From positions 1-59,602 of the forward strand of contig DAIOSV010000005.1 in the NCBI GenBank assembly GCA_036752345.1: a stretch of DNA of 59,602 nt. The letters run 5' to 3'. A program made the translations under genes and the position numbers. Shown piece by piece: positions 35,845-47,983 of this stretch (its first letter is position 1; the number at the start of each line of letters is the position of its first letter). Source of the stretch: UBA1715 sp036752345. Its GTDB lineage: Bacteria; Bacteroidota; Bacteroidia; Bacteroidales; UBA1715. The notes under the pieces are model-generated. The model saw only the letters and a list, made by a program, of their open reading frames with translations, was not told the origin of the DNA and searched no databases.

Positions 35845-38800
35845 CTATCTAAAAATAGTCACATCACCTTTTACATTCAAAACTCTATTTGTACCGGTAC
35901 TTGGATCTATTTCCTCACAAGTAGCTTTGCAATGATATACATATACATCTTGTTTGCTTACCGAACCTTTATATATACCATCCCATTGACCATATAAATC
36001 GGTAGTTGACCACATAAGCGTTCCCCAACGATTGTACACTCTCAATTCATATCCTGTTTCAAGTACACCTGCTTTAAATACAGGGTAGAATGTGTTATTA
36101 TCCGTTAAATCAGGAGTGAATGCATTCGGGAATGTTAAACCGCAATTAGGATTAGGAACAACCTTCAATGGCTTTGATACTACGTTCTTACAACCCCATG
36201 TATTATCTTGAACCATAAGTGATACTTTAAAGTCACCTGATTCATCGTATTCGTACACTGCGTCACGTGTATTTTCAGTATAAACTCCATCACCAATGAA
36301 ATCCCAGAAATACTCATATGTATCACGATCTGGAGTTAAATTTGTAAACGTAACCTCTTTATCTACGAATATACTATCAGTATGACGAAGAGTGTCTTCA
36401 GCCATGAAATATACGTTTTCGCTCGCGGCATAAGTGAAATTAGCCTCTGGTAATGGGTGAATATATACCACCAATTTTTCACTAACTGGGCAATTACCAT
36501 ACGTAGAAGCTTGAACAATCACGGTGTCTTTCCCTTCAGTATTCCATTGAACTGTAGCTGTGTTACTTGTTGGTGCAGAGATGTCTGTAAATTCTCCATG
36601 GCCATCAGCAACTTTCCATGAATACATTAAATCCATAGAAGGCTTATTGTTTATTACCTCGTACACAGCAGACTCTCCCTCACAAACATGTACTTTCCCT
36701 TTTATGGAAATATCCGCTTCTGGAATCACGAATACGTTCTGAGAAAGATTCTCAATTTCTCGTTGTTGACCATTTGGAGGATAAATACTTACGCTTACTT
36801 TGGTATTTTCCGATTCAGTCCAATACACTTGAATTGATGACTTATCTGCACTATACTTTTCGATTGTACCACCGGTTACCGACCATACATATTGAGTTCC
36901 TACAGGGTATTGCAAATTCAAGCCATAGGTTGCTGAAGTATTGATACATACATTATCACCAAGTATTATAGGTATTGGTTGTTTTATAATATCTATCTGT
37001 TTACTTGTTTCTGCCTTACATCCATTTTGGTCTTTAACAGAATAATGTAAAACCAAATTTTTAATCTCTTCTGTTATGTCCAAAAGATTGGTAATCTGAG
37101 CAGTTGTGTCTTTAATAGAAACCAGAGGATTATTTGTTTCCCAATGAGAAGTATAGGTTCCCGAAGCTGGGCTTGGATTACCATTAATAGTTATAAAATC
37201 TTGTTTGCCTTCGCGCATTGTATAGTATACTCCATTGTAATCCGGAGATACGGTAATAGATGCGGTAGGTAATGGGTGTGCAATGACAATAAAGTTGGCT
37301 TCAGCAGAGAATCCTGCAGTATTGGAAACTACTAACTTATATGTTGTCATTAGTTTCGTTGGCTTTACTAAAATATTAATATCATTACCTAGGAACATGT
37401 TTTCATCATCGTACCACGAATAGGTTAAATTACTAACATTGTTACCCGAAATAAATTGAGGAATTAAATATGCAGAATCACCAACACAAAGTTCAAGACC
37501 TGAATCAGTCAAACATACTTTTGACGAATCGACTAATTCATTATTGGGGACTACTGCCTCTGTACCATCACACAAACGAGTGATTTTTGGAATAATCATT
37601 TCCGTCTGAAGACGAATAGAAGCATTTGCCTTACAACCATATGCATCAATTATTTCATACGTATAATCGGTAGTCTTTGTGATTGGCGTAGTAATGATAC
37701 TTTCACTAGTTGCTCCCGACGTAATATTTGCAACATCATTCCATTGATGTATAAATGGGAACGTAGTATACGTAGTAATGCGACTATTCAACTGAACTTG
37801 GGCCGTATAATCAACTAATTTTAGCGGTGCGCCAACGATTTCAACTGCAGGATTTGGTTGTACCGAAACGGCAAATTTTTTTGTATCGCTACAATGTTGA
37901 TCACCTGCAATTACCTGAACACTATCGATTCCCACTTGGTTTCGCGAATATGTTGTCGCTTTTTGATTGTTTGGAGAAAAAGTTCCCAACCCCAACCATG
38001 TATAACTTGATGGATTTCCTGTAAGCACTTTTGCTTTCAATTCTAATCCTACTCCAACACATGCAAATGTATCGGGAATTTCAGCCAGCTTCACATCAGG
38101 NNNNNNNNNNNNNNNNNNNNNNNNNNNNNNNNNNNNNNNNNNNNNNNNNNNNNNNNNNNNNNNNNNNNNNNNNNNNNNNNNNNNNNNNNNNNNNNNNNNN
38201 ATCCTACTCCAACACATGCAAATGTATCGGGAATTTCAGCCAGCTTCACATCAGGGTACACAACGATTTTCGTAGAATCAAGACGAGGACAATGATAATC
38301 ATCATTTGAAATTGTGTAATATAAATTATACGTTCCTGCATTGCCGCTAAGGAATGTTGACATTAAACGGGTAGGCATATTTGTTGAATCAATTCTATTT
38401 ATATCACCTCCAACCCAATGCATAGTTAAAAATCCAGTTCCATTCAAGACTAAAGGCAAATTTTTGCCAGCACAAACATCATACGAAGGCTCTAATGCCT
38501 CGACAGGTTCTGGTTTTATAGTGACCTCCGTACTTGTTTCATTCCTACAACCCGTGCTATCAGTTACTTCTACATTCATTTTATATAATCTGGGAGTAGT
38601 TACGGTGAACGTTGCAGTGTTGCTCGACAAAGTCATTCCTTTAATTTCACCACTCCATGTATAAGAATAAGGAGGCTGTCCATTGGAAACAGAAGCCGTT
38701 GCAGTTGTTTCTACATTGACGCATGCTTCAATTGGATCAAGTGTAACGGTTGGCAACTCACCAACCTTAACATTCACTTTGACTGAATCTAAACAGCCAA

Positions 38801-41800
38801 TGTTGTCTTTAACAACAAGCATAATTGTTTGTGTACCCGCTGAAACAGAATTACTAAATAGGTAGTTTTCTGTTTTTATAGATATAGGAGATCCATCATC
38901 CCATGTATACGTGTATGGCGCATTTCCACCTGAGACTTGAGATATTAGACTTATAGTTTCTCCTTTACACACATATGGGTTTAATCCACCTAAGATTTTA
39001 ATAGTAGGTAACATATTCACCACTACGGTATGGCTCGTATCTGCCGGATCAAAATAACGAGGTCCAATACTGTTCAGTACAACCTTATACGTTGTGTTTG
39101 CACTTGGGGAAACTTGAATAGTTTTTCCTGTGCCAATTATTGTTGACAAATCGGCTTCATTATACCATTCGTACGCATACGTTCCTCCTTTATTTCCACC
39201 AGAAGGAATTGCTTCTAATGTTACCTTATTGCCATAGCAGAATGGGTTTGGTCTTTGTTCTATGGTTACAGACAATGGTTGTCCCACAATCGTAACCATA
39301 ACTGTATCATAACCCTTACATGATTTAGAATCAGTAACTTGAAGATAGAATTTTGTTGTAGCACGCAGTTTTGCTGTTGGGTTTTGAATCGTTTCTGCTG
39401 TTGTTAACGAATCTTTGGGACTCCATAAATAAGAGTATCCAGGATTTCCACCTGTTGCAGAACCAGTTAGGGTAAAATCTTCATACCAATCTTCTTCTCT
39501 ATCAATTCCTGCATTTGCGGTTGGATTTTCTAAACCGGAAATATTAATTGAATCCTGTCCAACGCAATTGTTTGCGTCCGTTATTTTTATACCAATTTTA
39601 TAATCCTGAACTCCTTCTTGCGTATAAATTGGATTCATCACATTTACACTACTTAACTGTTGAACATCGAATATCCAAACAAGTTTATAATCAGTTGTTC
39701 CAACATATGAGATATTAGGGTTTAATTCAATTTGGCTGCCATCACATAACTCTAAATCGCTACCCAAAGAAACTTGCGGACGTTTAAAGGAATTCACAAT
39801 CTTTGTCGCTTTTGATGTACATGATGTGGTTTTATCAGTTACGGTTAATGTTACAGTATATGGAATAGTATCGCTTCCACCAATATTGGTTGGCATCACA
39901 GCACTCACTGCACTTGAGTTATTGCTCAACCATTGTAACCCACCTTCCCATTTATACGTTACATTTGATGCAGATCCATTTGCACTTAATTGAATTGTAT
40001 CGGAAGCACAGACATAACTTTTAGTTAAGATCTGAGCAATTGGGTTTGGATTAACCTTTATTGTTTTTGTTGCAGTTGCAGAACAATTTGTATTTGAAGT
40101 TACTTTCAAATTTACAATTTTGTTCCCCTGCGCTGAAATGTCTAACATTGGTGTTGCTTCATTTGAATTCACAGCTCCAGTCCATTGATATTCAAATGTA
40201 GCATTAGGTACACCTAACACTTGCGGATTGGCAGAAAGCTGTACTCCTTGTGTTGTTGCACACTGATCAGGTACGTCATTAATAGTAACGGTAGGATTAG
40301 GATAATTTTGAACTGTTACCGTGTTTGACGTTGCCGAACATCCATTTGCATCTGTAAATTTATATTGGAATGATAATGCCCCAGAAACATATGAATTTAA
40401 CTTCGGATTAGGGATTGAAGTGCTTGTCAAATCTGATGCATTAGCCGAAATCCATTCGTGCTTTACCGTACCAGATGTACTCCCTGACGTTACCGTACCG
40501 GTTAATTGAACATCCTCACCAACACACGAAACAGTTTTATCTACGCTTGCTGAAACTTTTGGTTGCGGATTAATGACAACTGTTACATCTTTACTTGCAA
40601 TACAAGAGTTCGCATCAGTAACTTTATACGTTAAATAATATGTGTTCAAATTGTCTGACGTATTAATTGTTGCATTTTGATCTGTAGTAGGTGTAGACAA
40701 AATCTGAGTATTATTTGACCATAAGTGTGAGTACGCAGGTGTACCTCCTGTAACAATTGGAGTTAATTGTAAATTACTATACTGGCATACAGTAGCTCCA
40801 TCTAATGTAATCGAAGGATTTGGGTATACAATCTGTGTTTTTGTGATTGTTTTTACATCTCCTTCTGTTAAATCAGTTACTTTAACTGTAACATCAACTG
40901 TAGATTGGATATTTGGTATTGTAATAACAGAATCTGTTCCTGTATATGTTACACTCGGATTGAAAGACCATTCATATGTAAATGGTCCGGTTCCTCCCGT
41001 TCTGACTGTCTCTATTTTAACATCTTTTCCAGCACAAACAGGAGTTAAATCCATTATAACATTTACTGGTACATACACATCAACAAGAACTTTTGCCGAT
41101 GCAGTACATCCCGTATTTTTATCTTGTACATTTATGGTATAAAAAGTAGGATCATTTAATGGAATTGTTGTTGGTGTTAATGTTGTTGAACTTGCCAATT
41201 TAGTTGCATCTATCCATGTATAAGAATAATCGGATGCAGGAGTAATTACAGCCTCCAAATTGGCAGTTTCTCCTACTTGAATTTTTCCAGATTTATTTGT
41301 CAAAGTAACCGTTACTTTTGGATTTACCACGACTATTATTTTTTTGGAATTTGTACAACCTTCATTAGTAATAGTATAAGTTATTTCATGTGAACCTGTT
41401 ACTACAGAACTAGGATTGAACTGATTTGCCGTTATACCATCGCCAGAATAAACACCTCCTGCTGGTGTTGCAGTTAACGTCTTTATCTCAGCATCTGCAC
41501 AAATACTAAATCCATCGAACGTAATGTCATCAACCGGTGTTACATTTACGGTAAGCGTTGCAAAAGCCGGACAAGCTGCACTATTGTACATCTTAGCATA
41601 AAATTTGGTTCCATCTACAACTGGAATACCTGTCAAGGTTCCCACTAGTTGTGTATAATTTGGATCTTTATACCATTCTATCGTTGCTGCAGCATCAGTT
41701 GTCACTTTTGACTTCATCTGCGTTAAATCAATCAGCCCTTGATCTCCACCTAACTTTGGTTGTTCACAAACGGTTACTGTTGCATCTTGCACAACAGGAA

Positions 41801-44783
41801 TAGCATATACATCCAAAGTTAATTTTCCTGGGATATCAACACACTCGTCATCAACATATACATAGAATGTGGTCGTGCCAGCCGGAACATCTACATACAT
41901 AGGATTTTCGATAGGTTTAGTTTTTTGTGAATCCCAATACCAATAACGGTTCGCTACCAACGCACCACCCATTTGGTAATTATATTGAGTCAAATCAAAT
42001 TCCTTCAATAAACTTCCTTCTGTAGCACACGTATCATCTAGCTTTACTTCTCGTTTACCAATACCAGGATTTTTAACAGCCAAATAAACCATTGACGTAT
42101 CTATACGTGACAAATCAAACTTATTTTTTACAACCGCATACAATGAATCACCGTCGGTAACAGTATATTTTTTTGCACTTGTGTTCAACATGTTTTTGAC
42201 GTGATTCTTTGTGTAATACTGAATGTTATCTATGTAATATCCGTAGTTACTTGCATTATATGCATCGTTGCCAGAATAAATTCTTAAACGAACAGAAGTA
42301 ACATTCCCTATACTTCCAGTATCCAAAGAACAATCAAAACTCAAATGCTCCCACGCAGGTTGTGTTGTTGAATTCATACCACAAACTGTTGGTAGTGAAG
42401 TCCCAAGATGTGTTACTACATTATTTGAATTATCCAATAATTCCAAATAAACCTGGTGTGCCTCACATCCCCAATTAGTGTAAGTACTATCATATCGAAT
42501 ATCAAAAGAGAACTCTGATCCTATTAATAAATCAAGTGGTGCATCTGATGTATTAATTATTAAACTTACCGATTTTTGTTGACTTTTATTAGTTCCAGAG
42601 TTTGATGTTTTTATTAAGTGTGCAACTTTTCCCGAAGGATACGCACTACTTATCGTATCTGGATTGTCAACTAATGAAAGGCTACCATTGGCGATAGACA
42701 TGTTCGTTGCCATTTTTCTGTTTGCATCAAAATCATCCCACATCACAGTATCAGCTGGAATGAATTTCTCGAAATGGTCAACATAATAGCCGGTCAACAA
42801 TCCTTTTTTACCAACAATTGTGTCATTCAAATTAAACAGATTATAAGACTCACTCATGTTATTATCCACAGACAAGCCTGGGGTGTAACAAACCGTATCT
42901 TTAACATCGTTCAAATCAACCGGCTGTACAACTTTAATCAATACACTTTGGTTTACATCGCCATAACAAGCTGTGCTGATTGTTGCAGTATATTTATATA
43001 TTCCTATGGCATCAATTATAACATAGGGATTCTCTACATTGGTATTATTCAATTTATACGGAGGGTCCATCAAAACCCAACCATGTCCATCCCATTGATA
43101 GCCTACCCATGAGAACTTATATCCTCCGTCTGCCAAAAGACTCACTTTTGTTCCACTCGTTACGGTGATACTTGTGTCATTATTATTTACAATAACTGCA
43201 TTCGGATAGTTATCACTAAAACGAGAGAAATATCCATACATAGACCCCATCAAATTGTAACCAGTTCCATCGCCCCAATCATGAGAAGTTGAGTTCACCA
43301 TTCCCATATGGAATAATGATGTGGTATTTTGTAAGAAGTATGCACCCTCCGGCATATCGGTACGTGAGAAATAAATACGTGCAACTTTCCAATCAGTTCC
43401 GGTTATTGGTACAAATGTCGCATTATTGATTACAGAATTTGAGACACCATTTAACAAGAAATTTCCTTCTCCATCTCCTTTTACCATCAAGTTCATGTAA
43501 AACTCTTGGTCATTCTGAGAACCATACGTTCTCACGAAACCCATTTTGTAAGAACCGGTACACATCTCAACTGAAGGCAAGATTGCTCCTGCAACCTCAC
43601 ACTGATATCCGGAAATATGGAAAGCATATACCGGATTTGAAGCTTTTACAAACGTATATTTTGCATTAACATCAGATAACTCAATGGAAATAGTTTGTCC
43701 TTTATTCAATGTTGCACCATATTGAGCACCATCAACATAAATAATGGTATTGTCTTGTGTGGCGGTAATTGCAACTATTTCATAAAAATCTTCTTTTGTA
43801 TTGAAAAAGGATTGAACTTCACTATAACTACTAAAATGTTGATATTGACCATATCTTGTGTTCGCAATCGCTTCCTCCGTTGTACGGCTACCATCCCCTT
43901 TTATTACAATATAATCGGTTCCTACTACAGCAACAGGAACAATTTGATCGCCTACGTAATCTTCACAGTCACTATTGTGAGTGTGATAATCGGGATATAC
44001 AGAATCTTCACCTATTGTCACTGCAATTGGTTTGTTTGATTTAATATGCGTTCCCGACAAACGAGAATTTAGATCTTGTCCCGTTGCTCTAACCACATAT
44101 GTTTGTCCTCGGTCTAATTTAACTGCTTTTGTTACTCCAGCTAGAATACCAACACAATTTGCAGTAGGGGTAACATTTATGGTTGTATTATCCTCTGTAG
44201 CAACTATCACTATGTATGAATAGGCGCCATCTCCAGAAACGCCATTATCTGCAACTCCATCTCCATTATGATATTCAGAATTTTGCATTTTATTTTGGAA
44301 AGGAGCATAGAACTCTTTTCCTAATGCATTTTGACCTTTCAATGAGAAAATATCAGTATTAAGTACCGAAGCAATTTCGTAATATGCTGTTATTAAAGCA
44401 TTTGAACGAATATATATACCTTTGTTTTCAACCTCGTTACCTGTTTTTGAGCACTGAATATCGTTTATGTATGGTGTCAAATCAACTGAAGCGGTACTAT
44501 TAGCCGGGATACTCAAATTTTTAATCGTTATACCCAATGCTGGCAGCGAAACTGTAACATCGGCATCAGCATCTTGGGTAGCCAAACGCAAATATATCGG
44601 ACGACCACCAATTTTACTTGGTTTCGGGACATTTGGCGCGTGGTCGGTATTGGCATATGGAGCTGCAAACCAAAACTCATAGTCGACTTGAGAAAATGCA
44701 ACTAATGAAAGTGCTAATGTTCCTATTGCGGTAAGGAAGAACCGTTTTAAACGGCTGATAATGTATGGGTGCATAATACTCAC
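35845..44783 (-). CDS. Giant multidomain secreted protein with IgGFc-binding-like N-terminus, PKD/Ig-like repeats and type B T9SS sorting domain
   Basis: A surface or secreted adhesin-like protein. Collapsing the duplicated 55 bases and the 100 N at 38101-38200 gives one frame of 2,927 residues. In order: signal peptide ending VAFSQ, an IgGFc-binding-like region (about 30-560), a jelly-roll-like region with the WDDFDAN and WEHLSFDC segments (about 690-860), many PKD/Ig-like/SprB-type repeats of 80-100 residues, each with a GG-x-PxYSYLW-like strand, a PKD domain near YEYFWDFIGDG, and the C-terminal CHU_C/type B domain (FPNAFTPD, YNRWGTLMW, YGQWDGIYKG) that directs type IX secretion. M1 or M4 may be the start. 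Likely cell-surface adhesin or gliding-related; no enzyme domain seen. Confidence 0.9.
38101..38200. other. Assembly gap of 100 N (false gap: flanks overlap by 55 bases)
   Basis: 38046-38100 and 38201-38255 are identical 55-mers. Removing 155 bases leaves 8,784 bases of coding sequence, an exact multiple of three, and joins VVYPDVKLAEIPDTFACVGVG to LELKAKVL in one frame. Confidence 0.95.
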
Positions 44784-44887
44784 GTTATTAATAGTTCATT
44801 GTTAACAAGACACTTAAATCCTTCTAAAGGTTTCGTGTAAGATGTCAAAATAACGAATTTTTAGGGGAAAAAACAAGAATTTGTGTG

Positions 44888-46675
44888 TTAAACTTCGGAG
44901 AAAAACGCGGAGACTTTCCTGTATTCAGAGAAAATTCGAGCACGAGAAATAAAGCCAACATATTTCCCTTCGGAAATAATTGGGAAGTTGTAATGGCCAC
45001 TTTTTTGTACAACTTTTACTACCTCATCCATGTCATCGTCGGGAGAGAAAAAATATTCAGGGAAATACATGAGTGTTCGTACATCAACTTTGTCATATAA
45101 TTCGGGTGAAAAAATGATGTCGCGTATGTCGTCAAGTTTTATCATACCATACATCACATTGTCTTCGCTTACAACCGGATAAATGTTTCTTTTAGAATGC
45201 TTTATAACTTCAACCAAGTCTCCCAATGTAGCATCAGGAGAAACTGTTGCGATATCCGTTTCTATCAATTTATTAATATCAAGCAACGTGAGCACTGAAG
45301 CATCTTTATCGTGTGTCAATAATTCTTTTCGTTTTGCCAACATATATGTGTATACCGAGGTGTCTTCAAATATTCGCACCGTCGCATATGATATGGCAGA
45401 AACCAACATCAGTGGGACAAACAATCCGTAGCCATTTGTAATGTCAGCTATAAGGAAAATTCCTGTTAAAGGTGCATGCAATACGCCGGCAATCACACCA
45501 CACATGCCCAATAAGACAAATATTGATTGCGGTACCTGAATGTCAAAATACGTAAAAACGTACGACGCAAACATCCCTACCATTGCTCCGATAAACAGAG
45601 AGGGGGCAAAAATACCACCAACACCTCCAGCTCCAAAGGTAAGGGATACGGCTACAACTTTTAATAAAATGATACTCAAGAACAATGTGCAAACTACAAA
45701 GAAATTGGTTTGATATGCATCAAAAATTGTTTGGTCAAACAAGAAGGAATATTCTCCTCGAAATAACATATTAATTTCCTTGAACCCTTCACCATAGAGC
45801 GACGGAAAGAAAAAAAGCAAAACACCTAACCCAAAACTTCCTATAAATAATTTTTTCTTTTTTTTCTTAATCTTTGAAAATGCATCACCCAGCAATACGT
45901 ACATTTTCTTGAAATGCACTGAGACCAATCCAGCTACTATTCCAAGTAGGACAAACGATGGTACATCTTCAAAACGATAATCACTATTGAAGACATCAAT
46001 GGTATGAAAAAGTACATCTTGATCTAAAAAGAAATATGAAGACAAGGTTGCAATTGAGGCAGTCAAAATGAGCGGAACGACTGATGACATAGAAAAATTC
46101 GCATATATCACCTCTAGTACAAAAATTACGGCAGCTATAGGTGCGTTAAATATTGCAGCCATTACTCCGGCTGCTCCGCAACCTATCAATGTCACACACT
46201 GTTTATAATCGAGCCTGAAAATTCGAGCAAAATTAGCGCCAAAAGCAGCTCCTGTCACGATACTCGGACCTTCCAATCCAACTGATCCACCAAATCCGAC
46301 CGTTAATGCACTTTCGAGCATTGAAGAAAACATGTTGTGGGGTTCTATGTCTCCTTTTTTTCGTGAAATAGCATATAAAACACCGGGTACCCCAATATTT
46401 GAATCTTTTTTCACCACATACTTAATTACGAAAAGCGTAAGTATGATACCAACCGTAGGGAAGAAAAGATATAAGATATGATATTCACTTGAAATTGGTG
46501 CCCATAAATGCAATAAATATTGGATTCCATGCACCATTGATTTAAGTAACACAGCTGCCAATCCGGATACCATACCCAACACAAGACTTAATACATACAT
46601 GAATTGCTTGTCGGATATATGTTTCAATCGCCAACGATAGAATCTAACCCAAAGTGAATTTTTGTTCGTTACCAT
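44888..46675 (-). CDS. ClC-family chloride channel/antiporter with CBS domains
   Basis: A 595-residue polytopic protein of the ClC family. The GSVGLEGPS motif holds the gating Glu position, NAPIAAVIFVLEV and GAGGVGGIFAPSLFIGA are the other ion-path motifs, and two CBS domains fill the last 130 residues (about 460-590). Most likely a Cl-/H+ antiporter or channel for pH or volume balance. The -7 element lies only 7 bases from the ATG, so the message may be leaderless. Confidence 0.93.
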   Translation of the reverse strand: MVTNKNSLWVRFYRWRLKHISDKQFMYVLSLVLGMVSGLAAVLLKSMVHGIQYLLHLWAPISSEYHILYLFFPTVGIILTLFVIKYVVKKDSNIGVPGVLYAISRKKGDIEPHNMFSSMLESALTVGFGGSVGLEGPSIVTGAAFGANFARIFRLDYKQCVTLIGCGAAGVMAAIFNAPIAAVIFVLEVIYANFSMSSVVPLILTASIATLSSYFFLDQDVLFHTIDVFNSDYRFEDVPSFVLLGIVAGLVSVHFKKMYVLLGDAFSKIKKKKKKLFIGSFGLGVLLFFFPSLYGEGFKEINMLFRGEYSFLFDQTIFDAYQTNFFVVCTLFLSIILLKVVAVSLTFGAGGVGGIFAPSLFIGAMVGMFASYVFTYFDIQVPQSIFVLLGMCGVIAGVLHAPLTGIFLIADITNGYGLFVPLMLVSAISYATVRIFEDTSVYTYMLAKRKELLTHDKDASVLTLLDINKLIETDIATVSPDATLGDLVEVIKHSKRNIYPVVSEDNVMYGMIKLDDIRDIIFSPELYDKVDVRTLMYFPEYFFSPDDDMDEVVKVVQKSGHYNFPIISEGKYVGFISRARIFSEYRKVSAFFSEV

Positions 46676-46682
46676 TATGATA

Positions 46683-46690
46683 CAAAAATA
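46683..46690 (-). promoter_or_regulatory. -7 element (TATTTTTG) just before the ClC start codon
   Basis: Minus-strand TATTTTTG ends 7 bases before the ATG at 46675, so the transcription start would fall at or beside the start codon. Confidence 0.5.
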
Positions 46691-46754
46691 ATTGTTTCTA
46701 AAATACTAATTTGCTTTTTCGGGTCGTTTTATTAAACAAAATAAAGATTGGCCT

Positions 46755-46910
46755 ATGAATAAATCTTTTACTCGTTCTTTCTTACAACAAATTCAATGTG
46801 ACGCGATAAAAAGGCGTTTACTTAGAATTAAATTTTTGCAAGATTACTGTCGGGCATTTTCTTGCATTGAAACAAAAAGTATTGGAACATATAATCAGTT
46901 CCTCAATTAA
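46755..46910 (+). CDS. Candidate small ORF (51 codons), basic peptide
   Basis: An open frame of 51 codons in the 282-base spacer between two minus-strand genes. The peptide is basic, with IKRRLLRIKFLQDYCRAF in the middle, four Cys, and no signal peptide. A hairpin with T-tail begins 2 bases after the stop, which would end its transcript, but the same hairpin can also serve the minus-strand gene, so that support is not specific. No clear -7 element precedes it. May be a chance frame. Confidence 0.3.
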   Translation: MNKSFTRSFLQQIQCDAIKRRLLRIKFLQDYCRAFSCIETKSIGTYNQFLN

Positions 46911-46912
46911 AC

Positions 46913-46947
46913 AAGTAAGGCTATGAATACTATCGTAGCCTTTACTT
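46913..46947. terminator. Stem-loop terminator, both strands
   Basis: AAGTAAGGCTA (46913-46923) pairs with TAGCCTTTACTT (46936-46947) with one bulged base, and is followed on plus by a run of T. On minus it lies 11 bases after the stop of the flippase-like gene, with a weaker T-tail. Confidence 0.7.
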
Positions 46948-46957
46948 TTTTCTAGGC

Positions 46958-47920
46958 TTATTCTTTTTTGCGTTTTTTTGCTAGTAAGAGTATTGACCCC
47001 AATAATGTAGGGAATACAATATTAATGACCCACAACAACATACTCACTTGAAATACTACTGATGCATTCGGTGTGTATCGTGCAAAAATCTCCATGGCCA
47101 CCGCTCCTCGTATTCCAACTTCTCCCAACACGGTTGTTGGTATTACTGTAGTGAAAAAATATGTTAGTGTTATTCCAACAATAAGTTGAACACTAGAAAG
47201 TTCAGGTAAGAACATTTTCATTAATAATGCATATTGACCTCCAAATACACAATAACGAGCTATGCTGATTATCAAAGCCTTTCCTATATCTCCTTTGGCA
47301 TATACCAATAGCATTTGTTTGGTTTTCCGATACCACCGTTTTCCAACTAGCTGCAAATACAGCAACCGCACTACATGACGCTTCCCTATAAACAACAGAA
47401 GAAATACAAATGGTATGCACAACGCCAAGCAAACGAGAGCTACATAAAACAACAAGTTTATAGAATCATATTGTAGTGATGCAAATGTATATAACAGAAA
47501 ACCAAATGCTCCGAAAAGCAATGTGGTGATGAGTTGCATGAAACTCCCAACAAATGTTGCAAAAACGCCTTGCTCATAGTGTTGTTTCAACACTATTGCA
47601 CGTCCTCCTATTTCTCCAATGCGGTTTGGAGTAACCAAAGCTAAAGGCAAACCAATCAAGACTCCTTTTACGGCGGTGAAGTATGAAATCTGTTGCTGTT
47701 TTGATACTAAAAAATGCCATTTAATCGCCTCTAAACCCCAATTCAAAAACATTAGCATACAGACTAATGACAATACTAACAATGAGAAATGGTCATCGTT
47801 AAATAACAACAAAAAATCTTGATCCATTGTTGCGAACTTATATATTACATAAGCCCATGCCGCAATAAATATCAAAACTTTACCACTCCAAATCAATATT
47901 GACTTACAACGTGTTGTCAT
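46958..47920 (-). CDS. Flippase-like membrane protein (LPG synthase TM/UPF0104 type)
   Basis: A membrane protein of 320 residues with about eight hydrophobic segments, with the NRIGEIGGRAIVLKQHY motif and a TTVIPTTVLGEVGIRGAVAMEIF block typical of the AglD/MprF-like flippase family. Specific substrate unknown. The longest frame begins at 47953, but that ATG lies in the terminator hairpin of the oad operon, so I place the start at the ATG at 47920 (MTTRCKSILIW). Confidence 0.8.
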   Translation of the reverse strand: MTTRCKSILIWSGKVLIFIAAWAYVIYKFATMDQDFLLLFNDDHFSLLVLSLVCMLMFLNWGLEAIKWHFLVSKQQQISYFTAVKGVLIGLPLALVTPNRIGEIGGRAIVLKQHYEQGVFATFVGSFMQLITTLLFGAFGFLLYTFASLQYDSINLLFYVALVCLALCIPFVFLLLFIGKRHVVRLLYLQLVGKRWYRKTKQMLLVYAKGDIGKALIISIARYCVFGGQYALLMKMFLPELSSVQLIVGITLTYFFTTVIPTTVLGEVGIRGAVAMEIFARYTPNASVVFQVSMLLWVINIVFPTLLGSILLLAKKRKKE

Positions 47921-47931
47921 ATATGCATAAA

Positions 47932-47966
47932 AAATTCCGTCCAAATATACCATTTGAACGGAATTT
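47932..47966 (-). terminator. Terminator of the oadG-oadA-oadB operon
   Basis: 15-base arms (47932-47946 and 47952-47966) with one G-U pair and a 5-base loop, followed on the minus strand by T residues. It begins 18 bases after the oadB stop. Confidence 0.82.
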
Positions 47967-47983
47967 ATAAGTACTCTTTGAAA

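Noticed and set aside
43439..44223. Several plus-strand frames of 60-115 codons opposite the giant gene.
   Set aside because: They are antisense shadows of a long repeat-rich coding region with no promoter or family match.
47921..47953. Upstream ATG of the flippase-like gene.
   Set aside because: It is located in the loop and arm of the oad operon terminator, so the ATG at 47920 is preferred.
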